64,000 nt of DNA from Viola odorata (GCA_963691705.1 OY829537.1:26226078-26290077), one strand, 5' to 3'. Shown: positions 1 to 12,804, counted from the stretch's first letter. A program made the numbers and translations. Notes: generated from the letters alone by a model not told the origin.

Positions 1-622
1 TGATGGATCGGCTCTGTGCCGTTTTGATGATAACGGACTGGACGTGCCCCTTAGTCACATGTTCCCGTTGACGTGATCAATCAGTAGCGATGCCGTTTAT
101 ATGGTTGACTTGGTCAGACCGGTCATGTACCGTTTTGACTGGTCAACGGTACTTTGTGAGGGTGCAACGTCCGTTGTGTCCTTATGATAATTTTCTGTAT
201 TATCAGAACGATATGGGCGGAACAGTTATCCGTGTTTAGTGCCTATCCCAACTAACAGCAGACTAAAGACCTAATAATAATTTTGAACATGATATTAGTA
301 AAGACAAAGGGATTATACACTGATAAGGAAATAACTTGGCTTTCTTTTCTTGAGAAATCTTGTTAACTATTGCAAAACAAAACAAAACAACCTTAATACC
401 TTATACTCGACCAACTGGGCCTGGGCCCAGAGAGGACAGGAGAGCGACTGGCGACAGAGTGATACAAAATATGGTGATGGACATGGACTCGTGTGGAGGG
501 CAGCATGTGCACACATCGTCTTTCCCCTTGTCCTATCCCACAATGAATGATAATTTACTAAATTCAACAATTTTTGGAATAAACTAATTTTTTTTATATT
601 AAGATTAATTTTGTTCAAATTG

Positions 623-661
<39 letters not shown>

Positions 662-2070
662 GAATAACCCTTAAAATGAGATGAATTGGGGTGATGGGAA
701 TGAGATTAGGTAAAAAGAAAAAATAATGATCCTCCACATGGGCGATGGGCAGCGGGCATGAGGGAATGGAATGGATGTCGAACCGAATAGCTACTGTTTT
801 CAGTTGGTCCTTTTAATAAATTCTTCCTTTACAATTTACTGTGTTTGATTATGATGGTTGGCTCGTGATTGGTGGAGCTAATAATATCCTTTTTTGCCCC
901 TCACCATTATTAGGTCCACTTACCAAAGTACCTCTAGTTAAAGTTGACAACTTAATTACTAGTAATAACTTAATTAGCATGTCACGATCCCCTAAAACCA
1001 ACTGTTAAATGCTCGCTTTTAAAAATTAATTTATTACTCCATCTGTTTTCTATTTTTTATTAGATGTTTTTAAAAAAAAAAATTTTAATTATTTAATTAT
1101 TATATTTTAATTTTTAAAATTTAAAATTACCTCTCTATTTATTACTTATATTAATACCTGTACTGAATTTTAAAATGTTATTTATTAGAGAACGAATAAT
1201 GATGTCTCTTTGCGTGCTTTTCATGTCATTAGGAGGTAGGATCGATCAGTGGGAGCTGTTTGCTTTCGCGGTATGCTAGTACTAGTGTGCCTTATGAGTG
1301 AAGCTAAAAATGGCCCTAACATTAGAATCATTCTAGAATCAAAGGACTTTTGGCCATTTATTATTATCATTTTATTTTTTTATTTTTTTTGGTTCATCCC
1401 ACTTTGGCTTTGGCTATGGCTACCAGGAACCAAGAAAGATACTTGAGAGTTGAGGTCACATGATGCCACTTGTATCAATTTAGCAGTTTACCATATCCGT
1501 ATAGTGATAACATGTGTCGTCCCACATATACTTCTTGACCCTACATTATAGAAAAATATCAAATGTGACCATTATTTCCATTTGTAATAATTTAATAAAT
1601 TTTATGATAGAACCAATATTATGAAATTTAAAATTTTTATTTTGCACTAAGTTTATTAATTTTTTTTTTTTTTTTGCATTTTCAAATATTTTTCTTATCT
1701 TTTAAATGTTTTAATATGAATTGGATTAGTTTAAAGCTAAAAATACTTAAAGTACTCCGGCTCCTTTTAATTGTCTTTTGGGCTCAAAAACGAGTGGGAT
1801 TTATTAACTGTCGTCCTGGATTGTTGTGTCCATTAACACAGTGTTTTGACATTTTTAACCTCAAATTACATGTCGTTCGGACAGGAAACAACATGTCACA
1901 CATGACCTTGGAGAGAAATGAAATTGTCTAGGGCGGGATTTCAAATTTTGATTGAAAGAACGAGAACAGAGGCGCAGAGGCCTCTCACATCCATGTCGCT
2001 CTCTTCTCTTTCTCTCTCGCCTCGCATTTTTTCTTCCTATCTTCTTTAAAAAAAAAGGTTTCGTCGAGAT
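1..2070. other. Intergenic DNA, left edge
   Basis: I see no gene in this stretch. It is AT-rich with short open frames that have no recognisable content. The last 150 bases become CT-rich and look like the transcribed leader of the gene that starts at 2071. A Stowaway-like start (TACTCCATCTG) lies near 1034, but I could not find a matching right end. Confidence 0.5.
625..658. repeat. 34-base T homopolymer
   Basis: This is an uninterrupted run of T. It could be the reverse-strand poly(A) tail of a retroposed sequence, but I found no flanking target duplication or recognisable body next to it. Exact length is uncertain because long homopolymers are error-prone in assemblies. Confidence 0.85.
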
Positions 2071-2472
2071 ATGGAGGGCGTTGATTCCACCGAATCTCAG
2101 CCAGAAGACAGCTTGATTCAATTTGATAAAAATGGCTATCTTTATGTCCAGGAATCCAATGAAGTCGACGATGAAAAAATTGGTAATTTGGTGGGTTGCA
2201 TTTTAGAAGAAAAGATTGGAGAAATTGAGGAAATAGTTGAAGACACCTACGAAAAAGATGAGAACGAGAGTTTGAGTGAAGATGCCGCGGGGCAAGAAGA
2301 GAGTTCGGGAGTCAGGGTCAGTGAAGATGATCTCATGTCTGGGCCATCTGTGAGGAATCCATGTGCCCTTCCATCTTTTGATCTAAACGAGGTTCCAATC
2401 ATTTCTGTTACTCCCCCTCTTACTCCGGTTGTGAGGGAAGAAATGGGTTTTGATTTGAATAAATTACCATAG
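2071..2472 (+). CDS. Acidic protein with DLNxxP (EAR-like) repeats
   Basis: This 133-residue open frame follows a CT-rich leader, and its ATG is the first in frame. Residues 30-95 are strongly acidic (many E and D). The C-terminal third carries FDLNEVP (about residues 103-109) and FDLNKLP (127-133). In plants, DLNxxP is one form of the EAR repression motif, which recruits TOPLESS-type corepressors; a repressor role here is inference only. There is no DNA-binding domain. The frame stops at TAG (2470-2472), but a third repeat, LDLNNLP, follows in the same frame about 13 codons later, and the frame stays open to about 2604. The stop may therefore be a recent nonsense mutation in a longer protein. 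I do not recognise the family. Confidence 0.6.
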   Translation: MEGVDSTESQPEDSLIQFDKNGYLYVQESNEVDDEKIGNLVGCILEEKIGEIEEIVEDTYEKDENESLSEDAAGQEESSGVRVSEDDLMSGPSVRNPCALPSFDLNEVPIISVTPPLTPVVREEMGFDLNKLP

Positions 2473-3099
2473 CTGGATGTCCATGAAGACAAAGACCTTG
2501 ATCTCAATAATTTGCCAGTTGCTGATGGGGTACAGATTGGCGATGGTATTGAGGAGAGGACTTTCATCCTCGTTATCCTAGTATGTGTACCAGGTTTCAA
2601 TTAAGTGTTCTTAATGATGCATTTTGTTGGTGTATATAGTTTGGTTGTGAATAGGATTTTGGTTGGATTTGGCTGATTCCGGATTTATGTTGCTGGGATT
2701 ATGTCAATCTAGTTTTTGAGTTTCCTTAGATTTAGGTATATACTCATGTTAATCCTAGAAAGTAATTAAATGTAAATACATGAATATTTTCGCATCTTTT
2801 ATCTATTTTCTCTGTTTATGTTTGGTGTAAACTGTGCACTAAATCAATATACTCCATTTACTTCATTAATTGTATGGGTATATTTAGTTGGTTGTGTGGC
2901 ACCGATTCAGAGTATATGGGGAGTTATGGTCAGCATGGTGCTCAAAAGGTTGCAGAATTTCCAGCCTATTAAACAGGGTGAGGTAGGCTTTGGATGGATT
3001 TTTGGTAAAAAAATTGCATTGCAAATCTTATATTTTCTGTCATGATCTATTTGCAGTTAATGCAAATCCTTTGGGCAGCGGTTCAGAACTCTTGTGTTG
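2473..3099. other. Downstream of the DLN gene; residual frame, then no gene
   Basis: Bases 2473-2604 continue the reading frame of the upstream gene after its stop and include a third DLN repeat. Beyond that I see only AT-rich DNA with no supported coding sequence. Confidence 0.5.
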
Positions 3100-3478
3100 C
3101 ACCAACTCCCCTTATAAATTCGCACCCTCTCTTTGCACAACTTCACTCACACATCAAACCCTAATCCTTCACCTTGAAGAAGATGATGTCCAGCTGGAGC
3201 ACAAATGACTGCAGACCCAGACTGACCTCGAGAGATTGAAAGCGAGGAAGGGATCTCTTGAGTTGTTGAAGGCTGGGATCTTCGTTGAAGATGATGGTGA
3301 TGAAGCTGCTGAGACCATTGACGCCATTGGCCACGTCCTCAACCACCTGTGTGCACTCATTGCGCACCAGGAGCACAAGTTGGATGTGTTGAGGTTAGCA
3401 CTGAAGACTACTAGGTCTGGGACTGGGGAAGCTCAAGGGTTTGTGAATGCTCTGCCTAGGATTCCTACCCCTGATTAG
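3100..3478 (+). pseudogene. Unrecognised gene fragment with an in-frame stop
   Basis: A TATAAATTC motif at about 3113 precedes a leader containing AAACCCTAA. One frame reads through an acidic stretch (LEEDDVQLEHK), meets TGA at about 3206, then continues as about 90 residues, including the 80 from the ATG at 3236. It has a charged, helix-forming look (RKGSLELLKAGIF, then EDDGDEAAETIDAIGHVLNHL) and ends IPTPD at TAG (3476-3478). The promoter-like start and the long open part suggest a once-expressed gene, now interrupted. It could instead be a short gene starting at 3236. I do not recognise the family. Confidence 0.4.
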
Positions 3479-4268
3479 GTTTTAGTTTGTTTTATTTTCA
3501 TCGTTTCATGGTGTTGCCTTGTTAAGTCCTTTAATTTCAATCGTTTGTTGTGTACTTGTTGAATATCAGTAATGTGATCTTCCTACTTTCATGTTAATTT
3601 TTCAGTAGTTTAACTTATTTGTTCCATTGATGGATGTGGAAAATAGGGGACAATTACTTGAGTGCATGTGAACAATTGTGTTGATGATGTGTATAATTTC
3701 TGGAGAATTGACCAAAACAGGGGATGTGAGTAACTGAGGGATTTACTCAAACTATGGAAATTTAGATTATGTATTCAATTGAGGCCAATTGATCAAAACA
3801 GGGCAACGGTTTATCAAAACAAGGGACAATTGAGATCACTAACTTAAGTAATTCAACTACTTTCTATTTCTTTCCTTACAAAATGTGCAATTACAATTCC
3901 ATTTAGTCCCTAATTCTTGCACAAATTCAACAAGGGTATATGTACAGAAAATGCACATTACACAATGCACTACAAAATCTATACATTGATGGAGGGCATA
4001 AACTACACATATTTGGAGCACCACCACAAAACAGAACATCATAGTCCTTGTCATACATCTTCAAATCTTCAATCAACCAGAAACATTTTGTTGTCCAACT
4101 TGATCTTGAGTAAAGAAGAGAATTTCATAGTCCTTAGAATATTGAAGCACAACAACACATACAACGCAGAACATCATAGTCTTTGAACAAAAGTACCTGC
4201 AAAGAAAACCAAAATCTCACATTACTTACCAAACTAATCAAAAGCAATACACAATCACCTCATAGATG
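3479..4268. other. No gene; possible mariner 3' flank
   Basis: I see no coding sequence. It contains short degenerate repeats of a phrase like 'caaaacagggcaac/gggacaatt' (3650-3830). It probably includes the 3' noncoding end of the mariner-like element that follows, but no TACTCCCTCCG-type terminus was found. Confidence 0.4.
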
Positions 4269-5788
4269 TCATGGAGATACATGGGTTAATGCATTAGCAT
4301 AAATTTCTGGGCAGCATTGCAATGCCTCTGGTAAAGCATCCAATCTTTCAAGTGCATCTTTTTTTATATGGGGTATCTTGTAAATGTTTGAACCGAGCCT
4401 TTTCAATACCTCAATCATGCATGTCTGTAGTGTTAGGAAGATGTAATTGTTTTTCTTGACTGAAAATGATTGGTATGCTTCCTCAACAGTCCTAACCAAC
4501 TCAACAATAGTCTTTGGACACTCTTTGCTTTGCAGTGATTGAAGTGCTCTGAAAAATCCTAAGTCTAACACATTCAGATCAGGAGAGTTAGGAGGCTGAC
4601 AAACTAGAGACACATTCAATCCACTTTCCTTAACAACACACAAAAATTCAGCATCATCAATGTGAATATGGGTCTTCGCATTGTCTTGTTGAATGTAAAT
4701 TGGGTCCATAATACTCTCCCTATGCCACTTATTAGCTATAACTGGTAATACCTTCAAAATCAGAAATTCCCTAATGACATTTCTTGTAATATTAGCAATG
4801 GGTTTAACCTCAAGTGTACCTCGTGGTCTGCTCTGACTCAATCTAATAGCAACAACATGTTCAACTAGAGGGAATATCCCTATTTTTTCATCAAATGTAC
4901 AAAGGCCATTAGCATCATACCTTGGCCTCACAACTGCGGCTATGAACATGACTTTAGGAATGAAATGAGAGTTTTTTTACGGTTCTTATTGGATCATCCT
5001 CACCGAAGAGGATATAATAATTTTGTGTCTTCTGGGTCATGTAGAACCATTTCTCGTCAATGTGGATCGTGTTCTCCATGTGCTTGAATGTTGGCTGGAG
5101 TGGTAATGATGCTGGGACAAGGCTGCAATGATTGATCCTTGAGGTGTGATTGTTTGGTGTCAACACCGATTTGACTGAATTCGTGTGGCGCCTGATGGTT
5201 CCATTCTTCACTAACTTAGACACAAATTTCCTGGACACATAGAGTGCAAAAGTGAGACGCCTGATGGTTGTCCTCTGCCTCAAAGGTATCTCGCGAATCC
5301 TTTCCAAATCTAGAGTAATTCTCTTCCGACCACAATTTTGCCTCAATAATTTACAGTGCTAGTGTTTCCTGACTCCCTTGCCCGTTTCCACACCCTCTAG
5401 ATTGTTCGCATGTGAACCCCCAACAAGACGGCTACCTCCCTCGTTGCGTCTCTCCTCAAGATCCCATTTCTGCGTCTCTCTAAAAGGAGTTTGTATGCAG
5501 TCAATCGTTCGGCGTTGGTTAGCTCTTTCCTGCACAGCAAGCCTTCAGATCCCAATTGCGAGACTTGAGGTGCCTCGTTCAAGTCTGGAATACCGAGGGG
5601 TTGATCAACCTCCTCATCGCGGACAAGCGTATGACTTGGGTGTCTACATTACCAACAAAATTCGGCACAAAATCATCAAGGCCAGGCCACTCACTTATAG
5701 GGAATTCTGGACTGCCAGGTGATTGATTTAGGTCGGGTAGTAAAGAAGACATTCCAAAAAGTGACTGAGATTTAGAGGAGAAGACCAT
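4269..5788 (-). pseudogene. Mariner-like transposase, frameshifted
   Basis: The fragments read in order on the minus strand. An acidic N-terminus (5579-5788) is followed by the conserved plant MLE start ELTNAERLTAYKLLLERRRNG (5397-5582), then a helix-turn-helix region with IREIPLRQRTTIRRL and GTIRRHTN, then IHIDEKWFYMT (ORF 4954-5346). The final part (4269-4949) has IYIQQDNAKTH and PPNSPDLNVLDLGFF. The second and third catalytic aspartates are separated by 39 residues, matching the D39D signature of plant MLEs. At least three frame changes and stops (about 5580, 5350-5400 and 4950) break it. The catalytic residues survive but the protein cannot be made. Confidence 0.85.
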
Positions 5789-6089
5789 ATTTCGATTCGA
5801 AAGAAGAGGGAGATTGGAATTTGAAAACTAGACTTCATTTGAAGACTAATTTAGGTTATTAAGGAAGGAGGGAAACGATTTGAAAATGAATTTTTGCCAA
5901 AATTTTGAAATAAATTGGGCGGGCTAGGGTTGGAATGGATTCAATTTTTTGAAAGAAATTGGAGTTGATGGGGAGTTGTGGCCCATTGACACAAATAACA
6001 GAAAGCTGGGCCGCGTCAGACGACACTGTGCAACCCTTAAAACTTGTGATTCAAGCCCAAACGACAATTAAAAAAAGCCGGAGGGAGTA
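4269..6089 (-). mobile_element. Mariner-like element (plant MLE), left end undefined
   Basis: The broken transposase reads on the minus strand. On its 5' side the DNA ends in CCGGAGGGAGTA (6078-6089), the Stowaway/mariner terminus abutting a TA dinucleotide, which is the target of this superfamily. I did not find the matching left terminus, so it is either degenerate, deleted or further left than drawn. Plant MLEs supply transposase to Stowaway MITEs, and several of those lie in this window. Confidence 0.75.
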
Positions 6090-6257
6090 ATATGTAACGA
6101 TCATGTACAAGTCATATAATCATTAATGTAGAGCTAAATTTGCATGTAATGGTTGTCATTGTTTAGGGAAAAAATAAAACATGATTTTAAAAGGGAAGGG
6201 AAGATTTTTGCTTTTCGTAATTGGTTTCGGGGATAATATCGTTTCTTCTTGAAAATA
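6090..6257. other. Short spacer between two transposons
   Basis: There is no gene in this 170-base gap between the mariner terminus and the TAA target duplication of the Harbinger element. Confidence 0.6.
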
Positions 6258-6261
6258 TAAG

Positions 6262-9200
6262 GTCGTGTTTACCTCAGGGAATTTTCCCGAAAATTCTCCA
6301 GTTTTTTGAAAACTGGATTATTTTTTTTGAAAACGTGTTTACTTCGCGTTATTTTCATTTCGAAAACGAAAATGAATTTTTTTTGAATGAAAACTATGTG
6401 TAAGTTTTGAAAACACCCAAAAACCTGTTTTCAAAATTTTCAAAGGGAGCTTTACGCAAAATTAAATGAAACTTTCATAATACCAACTCTACCCTTACTC
6501 ATCTCTGCCTCTTCGCGTCGATGCTGGTTTTGTCACTCCTAACCCTAAATTCCATTCTCTTCTTCGGCATCAAGCTCTCGTCCTCAGTCCAGCGCTGCGG
6601 ACATAGAAGACTGAACCTGCTCTCGACTCTCCATCACCCAGCACCAAGGATAGCAGCAGAGTCCAGGTTTGTTAATTCTCTGTTCTTGTTTAATTAGGGT
6701 TTCTATTCCTCTCAAACGAAGTATAAATTAGGGATTGGATTCTAAGTTTGGAGGAGTTTGCGAATCGCAGAGTGGTTGAAGTAGGATAATTCATAAGCTT
6801 AGTTCTCTTACCTAGATTTCGTGATGTTTACTTGGAGTTCTTAGTTTGGTTGCGTTTTATTGATATTGGTATTCTATCTTATGGTGTGAAAGTGATATTC
6901 TGGAAAAGGCATCCCAGGTGTTTGTTAAAACTCCTCAATCAGAGCTTTTTGCATTCCCTTCCAGTTTGAGCTGGTACTTCTATCTTGACTTAGCTAATAC
7001 AACACATCCTTTGTTAAGTGTTTCTGCCTCTTTTCTGCTCACATAGACAAACCTAAGGTAATGAGAATGAGAAATTGAGTGTAATATAAACTGCTATTCC
7101 ATAAAATTACAGAAGGGTAGTGTGATAGGGAAGTCCTGAGCCATTTTCTAACACTGCTAGTGATGCAACCTACGGAGTATCATTTTTCCATGTGGGATAA
7201 GCAGTGGAGATTTGTTTTACCACTTACAGATCTGTGTACTGAGCACTTTCTCACGCTTCATTTCATTGTCACATAGAGAATGTGTGTCTGTGTTAGATGT
7301 TTTATAAATATAAAGCTGAGATATTGGTACGCACATTTAAGTGGATGAACTAACACTATGAACATCGTCGGCACCATTCTAAACAGTTCCCCTCCTTTAA
7401 GTTGAAGTTTTGTAGATATGATGCATTACTAGCGCGTGTCCTTTCCAATTCAGCTCCCCCTAGTCCTAAAAGCAGAAGCTGTTTGTTTCACTTAGCATTG
7501 TTGGCACTTAGCAGCAGCAGTTTGCTTGCTTCTCATAAGTCAATGGGGGGTGGGGTTCTCTTGTATGTTTGTAGTAGTAGGTTAGAATGGTTTGAAGATA
7601 ACTATACTACGTGATACTTACATGTATTATCTATGTTGCCACTTGTACGCATGTATGAGAGTGAACATTTATGTGTGTTGTTTTCATATAGTAGCTTTTA
7701 TTAATGGACTAGCAAATCATTGCTTTATTAGTAACTGAATCAGTGCCCGTTTTGATTCTGGTGTTTGTAGCTGCAAGGAAAAGAAGAACGTGAAAACGCT
7801 ACAAGATTTGTTGTTGGCTGAACCCGAGCTCTCTCAATTAGGAAGGCAAGACATCCTTGTTTTATCTGATCTGATATAGTAATATGTTGAGGGGACTATC
7901 TCAGTTTGCTTTTGTTCTGTGATTAATTGGTATCTCTCATGTTTGATTCACCAAAAATGCAAGATAGGAAGTCGTCAGTTGCGGGGCTGAAGTGTGTAAG
8001 CGTAACCATCTTTACCATTCCTTCCTTTATATTTCACACGTTTAAGGTTTCTTTCTGCTCTTCTTTTTTGCATTGCAGTGGTATTGATTGCATCTACTGT
8101 TCCTGTATGAACTGGATTGGGAAAGATGAGATTTTGTGGAAATTTAAAGGGGGGAAAATACCCAACTTGATTTTTTTTTCCTTTTCATAAACGATAGTTC
8201 ATTCTTTAGGAAAAGAAAGGGCCAAAAACAGGATCATTTATTTCCAAGGAAGAAAGAAAATCATTTATTTCCTAATAAGATTGCATAATTTTCCTTTTCA
8301 GGGGGAAATAGTCAAGAAATAAAAACAGATGATACTGTTTCCTAACAAGTTCTGTATAATTTATAACAAGTTCTTGTATATATAAAAGAATATAAGTATA
8401 AGTTGATGTCAGAAGCATAGAAGTTGTGCAAGATTTTCTGCAAAGAGTAGTGTTCATCATTTTTGTGGACAGTCCATAAGAAAAAGTTGTGTTGTATCAT
8501 GTATGGTTACTTTTTTTTTAGTTTATGATTAGAGGGAAGAATAGTTGTGTCTCTGCTCTCTTCTCTCTGCATTATAAATGGTGACTCTTTCCCCTTTCCG
8601 GGAATCTCTCATCTATCTCCCACCCAACTTTTTTAATGAGATTCTCATTCTATACCACATTGCGTCCCAACTCATTTCCACTCAACACATTGAAGGACTA
8701 AAATGTCCTGTTCTGTCACTAAAATTGAAACTTTGGGATGCAAAAAGCTTCCTCTTTTTAATGAAATGGCATCCTAGAACTGGATAGCAAGACTAATTAA
8801 GTGTTAGTGCTTTTTCCTCCTATAGCACAATACAAGCTTATTGTTTTAAATTGATGTTTGAAGTCTCTTTTATTACGTTGGAACTTGCATTTTCCTCTCC
8901 CCAATATTATAGAAACAAGCTAATTACTGATGGTTTGACCACAGTCAATAAAAAAGTTATGGTTAGGTGGTGCTGATGGAACCCACCTCTATGAATTTGG
9001 ACCTCATAATTAAGGATTTGGAGATTGAAACAATGAACAATGTATCTTAAATCAGGCACGATTACCTCTTTCTTGCATATGGGACACTACAAAAGAAGAC
9101 AACTACTGATGTCTGAATTAGTGATGCCCATTATAGCATGTATATTGCACTATACCATGAATGGATTTTGATATTTTATTGCAAGTATTTTGTTAATTTA

Positions 9201-9402
9201 TAAATAATCTTTAGATTCTGCATAAAAGGAATATGCATGAGGAGCCCATATCTACTGGCATTATCGTACATCTCATACTGTTTGTGAACAAAGGGAGTTT
9301 TATTACCTTTATATGATTTCTCTTAAGTCAGCATTATTACTACTTACCTTATAGTATAGTGGTTAACAATTGGTTAGGTGCTACAGATAATTTGAACACA
9401 TC
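6262..9402 (+). other. Long noncoding 5' part of the Harbinger element
   Basis: No protein is supported here. A stretch around 6510-6670 resembles a transcribed gene leader (AACCCTAAATTCC, then CT-rich) ending at a possible splice donor (CCAG|GTTTGT near 6665). A possible small exon lies at about 7772-7845, bounded by TTTGTAG. It may be the native promoter and leader of the Myb gene, or a captured host leader. Confidence 0.35.
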
Positions 9403-10338
9403 ATGGCTGGAGGGAGACACGAGGGTGAAGATGAGGCCAAATGGTCTGACAAGAATGAAGAAATATTTCTACAAATTCTGCACGACCGAGTGAAGAAAGA
9501 TCCTAACGGTGCACCCACCTTCAAGAGTTTAGACTGGAAAGGTACGGCGGTGTGAAGTTGGTGGGTAAATACAATCGTCTAAGGGTCAAGCATCGACAAT
9601 TTTCAGAATTGTTAGAGCATACTGGAGTCACCTACCTATCAAGCATGAACACTGTCAATGCCCCAGAAGATGTGTGGCAAATGTTCTTCCTGGTATGTTA
9701 AACATTGTCACATATTTACATTGTTCCATAACTTTATACATTGTTGTTACTGATACTGTTTTACACATTTGTAGAAAAACAAGAACTATAGGACATTCAG
9801 AAGGAAAGGTTGTCCACACTACGAGTTACTGGGTTTGGTGTTTAATAAATCTATAGCTACGGGACAGCTGCGTCACTCCTCTTCGCAATTGCCACCTACA
9901 TCTGATGAGGAGGGTGAAACCGAAGAATTTCTGAATCATGGTGTTCACATTGATACAGGTGATGGAACACCAGACTGTGGGAGCTCGCAAGGAAAACGTC
10001 CTTATTCTGGTGCACTTCCAGCTGCTAGGCGCGCCAAGAAGGGTAAATCCTCGAAGTTGGACTCCTGCATGGATCAGTTCGCGTCATCACAGAGTGCTAA
10101 GACAGAGTATTTTAATTTAAAGGTCAAGAAGTACAAAATTGAGCAAGGTGAAGTTACAAGTCCAAACAAAGAAGCTGATTCGATTTTTGGGTGTATCGAG
10201 GCTATGGGGAAGGTGGATGGGGTTTCGGATGCAGCGTACATCAAAGCACTTGAGAGGTTCAAGGATCCTTACTGGAGGAAAGTCTTCGCCACGTTATCGA
10301 TTGAGAAGAAGAGGTTGTGGTTGCAGAGCTTGGCATGA
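9403..10338 (+). pseudogene. Harbinger Myb/SANT-like DNA-binding protein, frameshifted
   Basis: This is the accessory protein of PIF/Harbinger elements, which binds subterminal DNA and helps bring the transposase to the nucleus. The first exon begins with ATG at 9403 and encodes the trihelix start EDEAKWSDKNEEIFLQIL. At about 9541 the frame is lost after SLDWK; the sense continues in another frame (RYGGVKLVGKYNRL, then PEDVWQMFFL). An intron with GT..AG borders spans 9693-9774. The second exon carries NKNYRTFRRKGCPHYELLGL, an acidic/serine linker, a basic patch (AARRAKKGKSSK) and the C-terminal helix ending WLQSLA at 10338. The frameshift makes this copy non-functional. Confidence 0.85.
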
Positions 10339-11589
10339 TTGGATGATGTCTTTAATTTCCCATGGAGTCACAAACGTATTAGGATGTTTATTTGTGTGCT
10401 GTAATATTTTAAAGTGTTTGTGCACCTTCACCTTAAGTAGAAACTATTTTATGTGTTCAATTTAGTTCCTCTCAATGCTACCTTTTCTGTTTATGTAAGA
10501 CCATTTTTCTGTTTATGTAAGACCATTTTCAGTAATCTGTTTCTATTTAGCTGAAGTATTAGCAGAGCAGAAAATTGTATGTTGAGCTTGTCAAGGGGCT
10601 AATTGCTAATGATTGATAGGATTTGATGTTTCTGGGATGGTTGATAGGATTTGGTTGATAGGCATCTCTTTTATTCATTTTTTTTCATTTTGCTTCTAGG
10701 CTATTTTGGTTTTGGCTTCGGTTTGAAAGATCAATAAACCAAAGTTTTGTTCACTTGTCATTTTTTCCTTTATGTGGAGAGCGGGCATGTTATTTGCTTG
10801 GATGAGGAGCGAAAGGCCATTACTGAAGAGGAATTTAACAACTTCATTTTTAGTGGGTTGGGATTTTAGGTAATTAGACTTTTAGATTTTTGTTAGTTAA
10901 TTAATTAGTTAATTCATTATTTATTTATTTATTTATATTTAGTATTTAATTAATTAGTTAAAAGATTTCTGATTTTTAAAAATTTAAATTGAATTGTTTA
11001 ATATTAAATCTGATCGAACAAAAACCTTTACGTTAGGGACTTGTGGGTGCACAAAGCCAACAATTAGGATTATTGTAAGTGATTAAAATAATAAAACTTA
11101 TTCCTTATACTAGTAGTAATAATGAAAATGCATGATTGAGGGGACCATTTCTGAAGGAAATTGTTTCAATGCCCCGTGGTTATACAGGGCAACAAATGGG
11201 GACAAACAAATAAAAAAAATAGGAGATACAATGCTAGTACTAATAATTATGATGCATGATTGTGGGGACAATTATTGAAGGAAACATGGCAATGCTCGTG
11301 GATATATAGGGACAAAAATAGTGATAGCCATATCATAATAAATAGGAGATCAAGTAACCAGTATGCGTAGGAAGGAAAAAAATAGAAATAAAGAGCGAGC
11401 GGCAAACGCAAAGCAGGTGATCACGAAATTAAGTTTGGTATTGTTCACTATCCTGTAGTTCCTACTCATCTTCACTTCTTTGTAGTTCTATTTGTTTCCT
11501 CTGTTGGATTCAGGTATATGGGTTTGTTGGTGTTGTAGGAATTATTTTCGTAAAATAATTTCAGCTATTTATTTATAATGCAGGTAGAA
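10339..11589. other. Spacer between the two Harbinger genes
   Basis: No protein is supported. It includes a direct tandem duplication (11108-11345) and AT-rich DNA. The end (about 11540-11583, TTTATAATGCAG) looks like a 3' splice site just before the transposase ATG. Confidence 0.5.
11108..11345. repeat. Diverged tandem duplication, unit about 120 bp
   Basis: Two adjacent copies share phrases in the same order: 'atgcatgattg.ggggac', 'tgaaggaaa', 'caatgc.c.gtgg.tata.agg' and 'aataggaga'. The second copy starts near 11228. It lies in the Harbinger inter-gene spacer and does not look like a gene. Confidence 0.6.
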
Positions 11590-12154
11590 ATGACACAATA
11601 TTATGATAATACTTCAACATATTATGTTGTCAATTCAAGTGATGATGGTTCTACTGATGATGATGATGACGACTTGGAAGAATTACTGCAGCTTTAGAGG
11701 CTAGCGCAAGCTGAAAGCAGTCCTGTTGTAAGGACGCCTTGTCGCACATCTATGCTTAGCGGTAGCGCTTATATCATTGAGGTTTTAGTGGGAAATCCCA
11801 CTGTATGTTATGAGAACTATCGTATGCGACCACATATTTTTATGAACTTATGTGATAGGCTCAAAACTATGGGTTTACTATGCGTGACTAGAGAAGTTAG
11901 TGTGGAAGAGGGTCTGGCAATGGGGTTATCTGTGTTATGTCACAGGCAAACTCAGAGGGTTATAGCAGGCCGATTTCAGCATTCTACTAGGACCGTGCAC
12001 ATGTGGGTGAAGAATGTGATACGTGCTTTGGCTGCTTTAGCAACTGATTTGATCAAACATGTCAACAGAGGACCAGTTCAACCAGAAATTCTTGAGAATC
12101 CCAATTGGTATCCATATTTTCAGGTGCGCATCTCTGTTAGGAATTGAAGATACT

Positions 12155-12217
12155 TAAAAATTACTGAAGTTTAAAGCTAACTCTGATATATACTTCTTTT
12201 ACTTCCTCTCAGAAATG
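12155..12217 (+). repeat. 63-bp direct repeat, left copy, with a decoy 3' splice site
   Basis: It is identical to 12805-12867, exactly 650 bases away. It contains the polypyrimidine tract and AG of the transposase intron, but splicing here would read KCFVLFFLST then stop. Confidence 0.92.
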
Positions 12218-12804
12218 TTTTGTTTTGTTTTTCCTGTCGACTTGAATGAATTTTGCTAGTGTTAAACTCCTCGTCAATAGGCTCCTTTGAGACTGAATGG
12301 GCTCTCCAGATTGACATCTCTGGCCTGGAAAATACCTCATCCTTTTTACTAGCTAACCCCAATAAGAAAATAGGCCCAGTTTTTTTATTGTCAATAAGAA
12401 AAATATTAACGGCACTAACATAACAATTATCCCTTAATTATAAAATAACCAAAATAATGTTGATTAATGTTGACATGGAACATCTTTTAAAAAATAAATG
12501 TTTTTAATATAGTTGTATTTATAATTATCTTGCTTAAAAAAATTCAAATCTTGGAATCAAAATCTTCCTATTGTAGTAATTTTTAATTATTTTATAAAAT
12601 ATTCGAACTCATGATTTTGAGACATGTGTGGCACATATATTTTAGTAAGGTACATAAAAATCCCAACTCATGATATGATTAATTTAATTTTCGTGTTTAT
12701 GAAATATTCACATTTAAATCTAATTTCATGTTAAATTTAATCCAAACGTTCATAAAAAAAAATTCAATCAAATTCTTATATGATTATTTTATTTACTATA
12801 TTTA

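Noticed and set aside
1030..1200. Stowaway-like start TACTCCATCTG
   Set aside because: No inverted right end within a few hundred bases.
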